From positions 5,243,476 to 5,307,475 of the forward strand of contig OX465110.1 of assembly GCA_949987565.1 (NCBI GenBank): a stretch of DNA of 64,000 bases, read 5' to 3'. Shown here piece after piece: positions 54,101 through 64,000 of the stretch (the stretch's first letter is position 1; each line of letters starts with the position of its first letter). A model generated the notes under the pieces. The model had not been told where the DNA came from and searched no databases. It saw only the letters and a list, made by a program, of their open reading frames with translations. The stretch comes from Luidia sarsii. Lineage: Eukaryota; Echinodermata; Asteroidea; Paxillosida; Luidiidae. A program made the translations under genes and the position numbers.

Positions 54101-55219
54101 GCGAGTTCTCCGGCACCGGCATCGAGGCGCCCCGGCGATCGCCCCGGCCCCGCTCTGCCCCGCCCGAGCGGGGCGCGGACGAGGTGCGGAAGGAGCGCCG
54201 GGTGCTGGAGGGCCACCGGGGCACCCAGGTGTCCCTGGGCAACGATTCGCTGCGCTCTGTGAGGGCGGCAGAGGCCAAGAAGACGGGCAAAGGGAGACAC
54301 GCGAGGTATACTCAACGATTGTCTAGCCTTGGAAAACCCTCTTCATCCTGCGTTTTAGGAAGATCCACCTCAGATTAAAAACATCCCGGCCCTCTGAATT
54401 CCTTGTGTGCCAAACTTTGCTAAAGCACAAAAAGGCACAATTCATAGGATCAGTTTGCCAACCCAAAACTTTTCTGGCAGAGCCTTTCTCTGCCATGTTC
54501 TGCCTTTCTCTGCCTTTGAGAAATGGCATGCTAGGATCGAAACGTCTGGCCCTCCAAATTTTTGGATCCTAATTCTGATCCCTCCTTATTCTAGGATGAA
54601 ACATCAGGTCCTCCAAATTTTTGACATTTTTGCATTTTGGTAATTTTTGCATTTTGGTATTTTTTTGCATTTTGGTAATTTTTGCATTTTGGTAATTTTT
54701 GCATTTTGGTAATTTTTGCATTTTGGTCATTTTAGTCGGTAAGCAGTTCTTTTCTTACCTTCTTTGTGGATTTTCTCGTCGCTCCTCCTCAGCCCTTTCC
54801 GGGAGGCCCGGTCCAAGGCGTCGGGCGACAAGAAGTCCTACGACGACTGGCTGGCCCAGAAGAAGGCCAAGGAGCGGCGGCAGGCGGAGACCAAGCGCCA
54901 TGCCCTGCAGCAGCAGCGCCTGAAGGTGGAGGACGAGCAGCGGGCTGTCCAGGAGAAGGAGAAGTCCTACGAGACCTGGCTGAAGGAGCAGAAGGCTGAG
55001 CAGAAGGCGGGCGCCGCGGCCAACGCCACGGCCGCCGCCGCTGCCACAACGTCCACTGGCCCCAAGACCCGGGGCAAAGCCGCGGCGGCCGGAGCGGCCG
55101 GATCCCAGAGGCGGTCCCCGGACAGGGGCCTGGCCACGCCGGACGAAGCCAAGACCTTTGACCTGATGAAGATCCGCAAGGAAATGGACATTCTCCACCC
55201 TGTTCAGGTCCAGCTCTGA
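51110..55219 (+). CDS. ANKRD60: ANKRD60-like: ubiquitin-like, ankyrin repeats, coiled-coil tail (6 exons)
   Basis: Exons 51110-51229 (ATG), 51609-51687, 52335-52459, 52803-52968, 53762-54305, 54793-55219 (TGA). Every junction keeps frame; 486 aa. The ubiquitin-like fold (about 17-92) shows FDLRVKLFTAETFPIRDV, GIPSHLQRLTYLDG, MDDSDIRHHDIVPGATI. After a linker (LIQAAADGDTSRLLQLGV) come about three ankyrin repeats (137-235): GFVALCIASHRGHNGLIQKL, NGRTALHVAAAQGKNSAVEV, DGKSPLVLAGLWGHKACERQ. This order matches vertebrate ANKRD60, a protein of little-known function. The C-terminus (about 345-445) is a Lys/Glu/Gln-rich coiled coil with two copies of an SYxxWL motif (SYDDWLAQKK, SYETWLKEQK), like CCDC34-type proteins, then an Ala-rich segment. 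From recollection, human ANKRD60 is shorter and lacks this tail. The start is the first in-frame ATG, after CCGAGCCAGCC. Confidence 0.9.
52612..52770. repeat. TTTTCAGAGCCACACTCC dispersed repeat
   Basis: Contains CTCTTTTCAGAGCTACACTC, GGTGTCACCGCAAACC and ATTTCCACCATGC. Related blocks occur near 7262-7375, 26760-26810, 51400-51600 and 61780-61850, mostly in introns. Family unknown. Confidence 0.55.
53039..53360. repeat. Dispersed repeat shared with 59200-59490
   Basis: Contains CATGCATAATTCGGCCATAC, CTTCCTGTAGTCATGTGAC and CATTGCCCATGACGGCTACA. The same order of blocks recurs at 59200-59490. Partial tandem copies lie within it. Intronic in the ANKRD60-like gene. Confidence 0.65.
54600..54730. 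repeat. ~20-bp tandem array, TTTTTGCATTTTGGTAA unit
   Basis: About five to six imperfect copies of TTTTTGCATTTTGGTAA, ending about 60 bp before the last acceptor of the ANKRD60-like gene. Confidence 0.75.
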
Positions 55220-55247
55220 TGGACAAGCTCCCGAAAAAAACCAACCA

Positions 55248-55253
55248 AATAAA
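55248..55253 (+). promoter_or_regulatory. Possible polyadenylation signal of the ANKRD60-like gene
   Basis: AATAAA 29 nt after the TGA stop, at the start of an A-run. The A-run makes the call uncertain; a later signal could be used. Confidence 0.4.
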
Positions 55254-55763
55254 AAAAAAAATAAGCACTTTATCAATTACCTCAAGTGGCAAGTAATAGT
55301 TGCCCACTATGCAGCGAGAGGAAAAGTTAATCATTCCAAGCCGGGTTCACGTTTTGAGGACAGCTCTTCAGCTGGAGTGGTGGTGGTTTTTTTTTACGAG
55401 ACTACTTATTGACAAGCCCCTTGTGAGAAACTATCTACAGTACTCGGGAGAATATTCCCAGCGATTTTGTGTTTCATCATTTCTAAATCTTCCCTCCGTT
55501 ATTAAAATGTTTTTTTTTTGGGGGGGGCTCACTATTTGTATCGAGGAGCCAGCCCTTTTTCTGGGAACTCAAATCTGCTTCCTGGGGTTTTCCTGTGTGG
55601 ATCACTGTTGAATGTTGCCACATGTACCGGTATGTACCGGCTGAATATGGTAAAATAGTTTAGCCTCCATACAACTATGACATAGCTGCCAACCTATCTT
55701 AAAGGAAATTAGCAATACATCTGCTAAAAATAGAGGAATGACAGAACAAACTACATATAAATG

Positions 55764-55940
55764 CAGTGGAACGTCACTATAACAAACACCCCGCGATCTA
55801 TGAAATTTGTTCGGTATAGTGGTCGTTCATTATAGCGGTTGCAGCCGCATTTCCACGGACGTAAAATCGGGAGCCAAAGGGCATGTTCGTCATAGCCGAA
55901 TGCTCAGTAGATCGGCGTTCGTTATTGCGACGTTCCACTG
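55764..55940. repeat. 177-bp foldback repeat
   Basis: Ends CAGTGGAACGTCACTATAAC and its inverse CGTTCCACTG at 55940. The interior repeats GTTCGTTATAGCG-like blocks. It resembles a small MITE, but no certain target duplication is seen. Confidence 0.65.
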
Positions 55941-56862
55941 TACATGTGTATTTCCAAGCCAAAAAATCAGACTCTGTTGTCAAGAGCTTGTAAAAAAGTG
56001 ATAATTTGTTTTTGTAAAGAGGAATGATTCCTCCAAAATAGGAATGGTTGACAGCTATGCTATGGGAATGGGTGCCTCAGCCACAAGTCATAGGAGGCAG
56101 TGGTTCCTGGTACTCAAAAAAAAAATTGAGCAAATTTGCTTGTTTTTTTAGTAGCAGTAGAAGACAATCGCGGGCTTGATTTCCACCTTGTGTGAGTCGG
56201 CTGTGATGTATAATTATGAAGTGTGCATAGGTGCAAAAGCTTCCTTTTTACTTAATTTTTACTGAATTCACCGATTTTAATAACCTGTCACATTCTTTTT
56301 TAACTCACCAATTGAAACGTCTAACCTTGAAGTTGTAGTTTATTCAGTTGGAAAGGTCACACTGGAAGGAAGGAAAAAAACAAAAACAAAACAGGTTGGT
56401 TATGTGTGTGACTTGCCAATGTACATGTATGTATAATTTTTATTCCTCTGTCGTTGTATATTTGTATTTTTTTAAGAGTAGGGAAATATATTTTGATCAG
56501 AGGTCTTGAATTGTTTTTTTTTTTTTGGGGGGGGGGGTAACATTTTACCACTTCTCAGTGGCGTTAACCTTGGATGGATTTTGGGGAGTAGCGGTCGATT
56601 TCACCAAACTCATCGTAACTTATGACCGATTGCATTACGATGAGCGATGCACAAAAATCTTTACGGCCTACTGCAACTTAAGATGGGTTATCCATCCCGA
56701 GTTGAGTTACGAATTACGATGCATTGTAATCTACCCTGGGTGTTATATGTACTGTATGTATAGGGAACTTGAGTCTGGTTGAATGAGAGTGCACGAGTGA
56801 GAGTTAAGTCTTCGTGGTCGTGAGCAATGCACTGCTGTCACGCGTTCCTTTGCTGAGCTGGG

Positions 56863-57050
56863 GCCAGTTTCACTATTACGCTTCAATGTGATCATCGCAA
56901 ACACCAAAATCAATCGCTAAGTCTGAAATACATGGCAACTTAGGGACACACCTATCGCTACACGTACATGTAAGTTGCGATGGATTTCAGACTCAGCGAT
57001 CAATTTTGGCGTTTACGATGATCGCAAAGCGTTAGTGAAATCGGCCCCAG
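56863..57050. repeat. Foldback repeat with GATCATCGCAAAC arms
   Basis: GGGCCAGTTTCACTATTACG at the left pairs with CGTTAGTGAAATCGGCCCC at the right. Internal arms around TGATCATCG also pair. Distant relatives of the interior lie near 34270-34390, 53580-53690 and 56590-56740. Confidence 0.6.
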
Positions 57051-57839
57051 GACTTTTCACTCCACAATATTTATCGTATAAAGCGTATCCCCAGAGCCAA
57101 ATTTGGCTGGGAAAAAAAATAACTGCCAGAAGTTGGGAGAAGTTTTTGTGAGGGAAAATATCCTACATTAGGCATTCCACATTTTGACAAGCACTTTTTA
57201 TCTTTTAAATTAACTTTTACCCTCTCTAGTAAAGGGAACCATTCCATGCTTACATTCCCATAGATGTAAAAGCAGGCACAGAGTTAGAGATGCAAGTTTT
57301 TAGGGATAAATAGGACTGCCCAAATTGCACAACTTTATCTTTAATGCCCATTTTTTGGCACTGCAAAGCATTTAGAAAGCAGATTCACAAAATGGCCTAG
57401 TTACAGTAAGTAGAAATGTCTGCAAGTGTGCACAGTATTTAGTGTCAGAATAGAACTAATGAAGTAAAACAATTGAAATGCTGTTGAGTCCCAATGTTCA
57501 TAAACTTGTGGTACAAGGCAGCAAAACAGAAAGGGGTTTTTGAAATTTTTTAGGGGAAAATGCCTTTCTGTTTCTTTTCTCATCTGTCATTGATACAATG
57601 TGATTTACACGATATGATGTGGTTCCTGTTTTAGTTCAACTTTTGGTGTCTAGAAAATGTGGGACAAATTGTCCATTGTGCCAAACGATAGAACAAAGAA
57701 TAGGGGTCACGAATTGAGCAAATACTTAACAAGTGGCTCTATGCCATTGAAAATGTAAGAGTAAGTAGATGATTAGGCGGGTGGAATAAGCAAACCACTA
57801 GAATATGGACAAGCAGTACTGTGCAACAGCACACCAGCC

Positions 57840-58220
57840 GGACCATTGGGTTAGTTATACAAGAGATCCACTAGACCATTTGCTTAGTATCACAAGTGAT
57901 CAACTAAACATTGGTTATAAGCAGTGCAAGTGATCCACTAAACAATTAGGCTAGTAATACAAGCCTCCACTATACCATTGGGTTAGTAGTACAAGTGATT
58001 CACTACCATTGGGCTTGTAGTATAATTGATCCACTAGACCATTTGGTTGGTAGCACAAGTGATCCACTAAACCATTGGTCTTGTTGTGCAAGTGATCCAC
58101 TAAACCATTGGTCTTGTTAGTGGGCAAGTGATCCACTGGACAATTGAGCTAGTAGTACAGGTGATCCATTAAAATACATTGGGCTAGTAGTACAACTGAT
58201 CCACTAGACTGTTGGGCTAA
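57840..58220. repeat. ~33-bp tandem array
   Basis: About eleven diverged copies of a unit close to ACAAGTGATCCACTAAACCA plus TTGGGCTAGTAGT. Confidence 0.8.
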
Positions 58221-58917
58221 TCGTACACATATAGTACAGTTAGTTCAATAGGTTTGTATTTTATAGACTCACAAAGCAAGTGTGTTGCTATGGGACTATA
58301 CCTCAGAAGGTGTTAGTAATAGGGGGGGGGGAAATGTGAATGTGAAGTCAAACTTTCAACTTTGAATTCAGCCTTTGATTTATAAACTTGGTCACGGAGG
58401 ATGCAAGATGAATGACTAAATTATAGGCTAAGACAATTTGCAAAGTATTTATGTCATGTCAGTGAATGTGGCAAGGAATGGGACTCAATCGGCCATACGA
58501 CCTGCGAGAGGTCAATGAACTGTGCACTTTTTGATGTGTAAATGTACAAGTGAAAAAAATAAAAAAATAAAAAGCCAGCACAAACTGAAATGAGATGAAC
58601 TCTGTGGTGTCCACATTTGCTTTATGGTGGTCCCCCTTCTTTATTCATCATTAAAATATGAAAGAGGAAACAAACATCAAAATCATAATGACTTGTGACT
58701 GGACATTCCAAATCAACCCTGCAAGGTCTGGTTGTGTCTCACAGACTTCAACCACAATGGAAGGTCTACAAAGATTTCCTCTTCAAAAGTCAAAGTAATT
58801 ATTTGTGAATAGATGTCTCCTTGAAGGAAAACATAATTTGCAACATTAATAAGTCAGCCTTGTATAGCGAATCAACATGCAACTCACTGGCTCATTGAAG
58901 AAGCCGTACAATGGCTG

Positions 58918-59140
58918 TTTACGAAATGAAGGCTTAGGCTCGGGCTATGGCTTTTCTCTTTCCCATTATAATGTCACAGGCATCTTAAAACATGTGTTTG
59001 GCCCCAGTTTTTTGGTGTATACTCTAGTTAACTACCGGTAGCCAAAAAACCTTCAAATTCGGCAACAAACCATGCAACCTGTATTTTCAGGTTTTGTCAG
59101 ACGGAGACAACTAAGCCCGATCCATGGATTCGTCAAGGGC
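58918..59140. repeat. Foldback repeat, TTTACGAAATG family, third copy
   Basis: TTTACGAAATGAAGGCTTAG at the left pairs with TAAGCCCGATCC and GGATTCGTCAA at the right. Same family as 16610-16975 and 37701-37896. Confidence 0.6.
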
Positions 59141-59199
59141 CTATGTCAATCTATTTGAGTCATATGACTCTCACCACAATATCGCTGCTTTACTGATGC

Positions 59200-59490
59200 A
59201 GAGTATAACCACATGCATAATTTGGCCATACACACAACTCTTACAACAGCATCTAACGCTGTTGATAAGCGTTTTGTGTCAATCTATCCTTCCTGTAGTC
59301 ATGTGACCCTGCTTCACTGATGCAGAGTATAATCACATGCATAATTCGGCCATAAACAACTCATATCACAGCATCCAATGCTGTTGAATAAGCATTAGCC
59401 ACTCTGCTTCAGGCCTCTTTTCATTGCCCATGACGGCTACACCTGGGGTTTTATAGAATAATATGCCATTTTCAATGGCCTCAGTCCAGC
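59200..59490. repeat. Dispersed repeat shared with 53039-53360
   Basis: Direct-orientation relative of the repeat in the ANKRD60-like gene, including GCATTAGCCACTCTGCT and GGGGTTTTATAGAATAATAT. Confidence 0.65.
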
Positions 59491-62400
59491 CAATAACCAT
59501 TTTGTGAAGGCAAAGCAGGCCATCATGATCTGTAAAACTGCAACATTTTTTTTAGGGAGGGGCCTACCTTCATTTCTGTGCTCACAAGTACTGATTTTTC
59601 TTTATTATGTGCGACTAATAACAAAATCAAAAAGCTGCCTAAGGTCTGTAGTTTATTACAGTAAATGCTTGCTTTGTGCAGAATTCTAACCACAACATTA
59701 CAACCTCAACACTAATTGAGGTATCATACCAGTGTTTCACAATGCAACTCAGCAGAGGATGTTACCTTAAAATAAGGGATGTGTGCAGGGGCAGCACGGC
59801 CAATGCTTGCTACCAAAATTCAACCTCGTGGGTTGTTGGCTCCGGTGGTGTCAATTTTCAGTAGTTGATGGGAGCCAGCTAAAAGTCACATAAACCACTA
59901 TAAGTGTGGGCAGGGTACCATTTTAAGATGGCTGGTAACCGTGGGCCAATACGGTACGGATACAATCCCAGCAAGCTGACATTCTGATGATTGCTCAGAT
60001 CCACAATAAATTGTGTCAGACAACTTGGGATATCGCCAAGTGACTGAAATTCACATCTCGGCTGAATTATAAGTCGCTCTTTCCCTCCCAACCCAACTGT
60101 GGTAAACCAAAGGTCACAGGTTCATCTCCTATTTCCTGTGCAATTTTCGTCCTCCGTTTTTTTTGCCCGCCCGCCAAAATAAAAATGAAAAAAAAAAATT
60201 GTCTGAACACAACAACTGCTTCCTAAGCTTCTTTAACCACAGAAGGGCAAGGCAAATGTAAAATGTTTCTCAGCTGAACCCAGTCAAAACATTCGGGCAC
60301 TCCTTATTAAAAGTTCAAAATCTGTCAAATTTCAAACACACTGCCATCTTTTAGTATTCAACCTACTGGTGTGAGGCTTACATTGTATCACCTCATTTCC
60401 TTTTTCATTTTTGGTTTGCTTTTACACATACGAAATACAGTTTTGAAAATCATGAATAACAAGCAGGGAACAACTGATACTTGGTTTTATTAATTTCAAA
60501 ATGGCTCTGTACATCAGTTAGGAATATAAAATTATAAACTTTATCTATGTTACAAATACTCCCCCATTTTTTTTCAAAATTTCATTATTATTACCGTGAG
60601 GTATGATACAGGATTCATGAGGGAACACTTTTAAGATTTTCATTCTTTTCTTATTCTAAAAATCAAGCAGCAAAACTAGGCAATTTTTTTCTCGATACTG
60701 GCAGGACCTTTCTTAAAGGCAAACTGGGTGAATATAATACACTTAGGGATCAGGTGCCAAACACGATTCTCACCAAATAGACTCCAGAATAGACTCGGTG
60801 GTTCTTTTCAGAACCACGCCACCTCTCTAAGAAAACGTCAATTTGGGAAAATATCCACTGTCGATGAAATTTCTTGATCTTTCTAGAAAGACGATTTGAA
60901 CGGTTTGCAGCACTTCGCACAAATTTTATGGCAAAATTCGGTAGGCGAACTGCTTCTGCAAACGGCAAACTTAACTTGAAACTTGCAAGCATAAACAAAA
61001 TGTTTGATTGCCAACGACAATGATATCCTATCTGTGTAATGGACGCTAGTTTATTTTGTATTCGATACATTTTCATATCCCATAAATCTCCCATTTGGGT
61101 GAAAAGTTGCTGAAAATACAAGGGTCTGATTCAGTATAGAATACATATGTGAATGTAAAGTCAATTATCCTAGGCAACAGTTTTTGTATGGTACAAATTA
61201 TCAAAAATACAATTTTTCTTGGTGAAATCTTTGTTTTCTTTTGTGCAGATATGTACAAGAGAAACTATATCAGGCACATTTACACCATCCACAGCCCTGC
61301 ATTTTGTCTATTTGGACGCACATTTAAAAAAAAACCCACATAATTACCAACATTAGAATTACACTTTTAATATGAGTTATTTCTATTGCCTAGTTAAATG
61401 TGATGTGTCTGTAGTGTATATTGAGGGTGTTTCTTTTGAGGAGTGGGCGGGTGGCATTTTGTGTGCTAAAGCAGTTTACTATTGAGTTGAAAACATATGA
61501 GGAAAAGTAAAGCGATTACTTTGAGGCCCAAATGCTTCAGAATTTGCCACCTCTGGCTGTCTACAGTGTACCTCAGAAAGCTTCCCTCTTTCTTCTGCGC
61601 AGAGTTTGCCGATCACAAGGCCAAGAGGCCATTCACGGGCAAGAATGCAAGCCCTCAGATGAGATTTCAGGCATGTCATTCACAGGAAAAGGTAGTAGAA
61701 TGTCACGGTTGGTCTACGGTGACACCATGCCGAGGCTATCCCTCCCGTGAGTACATGGGGTTCTGAAGAGACGGACTTATCTCAATGGCTCTCGTCAGGA
61801 CCACACACCCGCAGAAGAGATATCCTCGCATGGTGTCACCGCAAACCAACCCCTGACCAAAACCAGCCACCTTTGCGCTGAAAATGCTATGGGCTTTCCA
61901 CGATACAGGTAATACAGGGAGGAGCACGACCAGCAAACCTCCCCACCAAACAAGGCACAGGCATCCACACCTTTGTTTAAGGTCTGGGAAGGAAGGCCAA
62001 GGACTTAATCTAGCCCAATTCAAGCATCGGCACCGGGTGGTGGAAGGGGTTAGATGAGGATTGAAACAAGTCACAGTAGTGGAAGGCAAGGGATACCACA
62101 CACAAACACACACATACACAAGCACCAATAGACACAGCAATCTAATCCAACTCCATTACTGTGCACTGCATAGCTGCCAACCATTCCTATTTTAAAGGAA
62201 TCATTCCTCTTTCTTTTGGTTAAAAATTTATCACTTTTTACAGACGATTTTTGGATTGTTGTATTCTAGATGAAGTTTGCTCTGCGATTCCTCTTTTTTA
62301 GCAGAAGTATTCCTAATTTCCTTTAAGATTGTTGGCAGCTATGGCACTGTAATGGGCACATGCATTTTCTCATAGGCTGAAATGCTGCCACAGTGTACGA

Positions 62401-64000
62401 CACTGTATTTGTAGCTTATTGTTACAATGCAACTATACATGTAATAGGCACCAACATTTTCAACAATAAACATGTGTGTGTTCAATACCTTCCCCTTTTT
62501 TTCTGTAAGATCACCCTGAGCAGATGGAAAGAACTAAAAGAGATGACCAAAAAAGCAACAATAGCTTTGAGGGTTAACTTAACAGTAAATGTAAAACTAC
62601 ACAATCAAAGGCCCATATCATTGACAAGCTGTGCCGAGAATGGTGGATTCTGTAGCTTTCTGTAGGTTTGTCTTTCATGTCTGTTCGCTTTCTTATTGTG
62701 AATGGTCCGTGACCTCCGTGTACTTGCAGATACATGTAAGTTCAGATTCCGTATTCATTTAAATCATATTATGATTGTATTCAATACATACGGTACTGTA
62801 CAGACAGCTGTTTGTGTTTGATGAATTATCTATTCACACTGAAGTCGTGGCTTCAAATGCACCCTTTTATACGTACAGTGTGTACAGTGCACATGCCATG
62901 CAAACAGCCCAGTGTACACAAGGCATGCGGACATACCGTACATAATCGTGCGACATTATAAATGCAGTCAGCAGACCCAATTGGGTTGATGCACTGATTT
63001 GCCTTAGGAAAAAAAAAACTCAAAATGTCCGCGCTCTGGAACATGAACCGTGAATCATTGGGACTTGCATGTACATGTATGGTATTAACGTCATGCATCA
63101 AAACAACCGACACAGTTTGCCAAGACTTATCTGAAGCTTACAATTTTAATCCTACCCATACAAATCCCTCTGTGTATGTAAATGTCCATGCACGAGCCAG
63201 GGATTTAATTAAGGTCCAGGTCTGGGACCATGACTTAACTGCATGGCTTGACTACACAAAAACAGAATGCTCCACATGTGTTGGACTTTGAATGTTTGGA
63301 TGAATTTCAGGCAAAAACAGATTAAGCTATAGATTTTTTTTTGAGAATGTGAAAGTCTTCTTTTTCGCTGTTATTACGATTTTGCATTTTTAACAACAAC
63401 TTATTATAGCAGTGCTTGGTCAAGCAAACGTAAGGCTACATGTACTTTCCCACAAGTGGCATAAATTTCAATTTTTGAAACATTGAAATCTTCTTTCTGA
63501 GCTCAAAGGTACAGGGAAGAAACATTACAATTGCTACTCGTGAGACGGTGAGAGCAGTGCATACAGTAAACAGGTGGCATTTCCACATTCCTGTGTGCAA
63601 TGTAAGAGAACAATATGAAAAGGCTATTGAAAACGAATGTGTAGTGTACCACTGAAAAAGCAACCTGGGCAGATGCCAGCAAAACTGAGACTCATCGATT
63701 GTTAAACTGTCATGGGTTTCTGAGTGGCTCTGGCAGAAAAAAAACCCAAAAGGGTACAAAGTCTGTCTGCATGGTTTCACACGGTTTGGACAAAACAAAG
63801 ATAACCTGATCATTTTGGAATGCTTCTGTGGAAAGCTATGAAAATCTTCCCCGCGAGGACCATTTCCTTCTTAAAAAAATACATTCGGAGTCAATTTGCA
63901 CAATCTGCACAGTGAAACTGACCTCACCGAATACATCATACTTGATACTTGTTTTCCCTGACCAGTCATGTTACAATATAAAAATGGACAATATTATTAA

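Larger units (their letters stand above)
55220..64000. other. Downstream gene-poor region
   Basis: About 8.8 kb without a gene I can support. Contents: foldbacks at 55764-55940, 56863-57050 and 58918-59140, a ~33-bp array at 57840-58220, the repeat at 59200-59490, A/T runs and an AATAAA-rich stretch near 58556-58580. A possible lone exon at about 61603-61692 has good-looking splice sites but no recognisable product. Confidence 0.5.

Overview
The window is nuclear DNA of an animal. It has no bacterial, organellar or viral gene content. Coding sequence is split into short exons with GT-AG introns, and the introns and spacers are AT-rich and full of small inverted-repeat elements, tRNA-derived SINEs, L2/CR1-like LINE tails and minisatellites. 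Gene content and repeat style suggest a marine invertebrate, perhaps a non-vertebrate deuterostome (echinoderm, hemichordate or cephalochordate). That is inference; nothing seen here fixes the phylum.

Four protein-coding genes could be built exon by exon by hand. In each, every splice junction keeps frame. (1) RGS22-like multi-RGS protein, minus strand, CDS 16127 to 680, 14 exons, about 1395 aa. (2) VPS4, the ESCRT-III disassembly AAA ATPase, minus strand, 29925 to 21635, 11 exons, 445 aa, apparently complete. (3) A secreted or surface-anchored protein with signal peptide, F5/8C (discoidin) domain, kringle, furin-like site and C-terminal hydrophobic tail, minus strand, 47416 to 33647, 16 exons, 925 aa; I cannot give it a family name. 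(4) An ANKRD60-like protein (ubiquitin-like N-terminus, ankyrin repeats, long coiled-coil tail), plus strand, 51110 to 55219, 6 exons, 486 aa. Genes 1, 2 and 3 are co-oriented; gene 4 is divergent from gene 3 across about 3.7 kb.

No pathway links the four genes. Vertebrate RGS22 and ANKRD60 are testis-biased, but shared regulation here would be speculation. The spacers at 16.1-21.6, 29.9-33.6, 47.4-51.1 and 55.2-64 kb hold transposon debris and no gene I can support.

The least familiar content is the discoidin-kringle protein and the set of non-autonomous elements. Several of these can be delimited to the base by target-site duplications: a 183-bp element with 9-bp duplications (two copies), an 889-bp palindrome with a 9-bp duplication, a TTAA-flanked family (three delimited copies), a 411-bp element with an 8-bp duplication, and a roughly 0.4-0.5 kb family with 16-bp termini (four copies). 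Some sit within tens of bases of splice sites.
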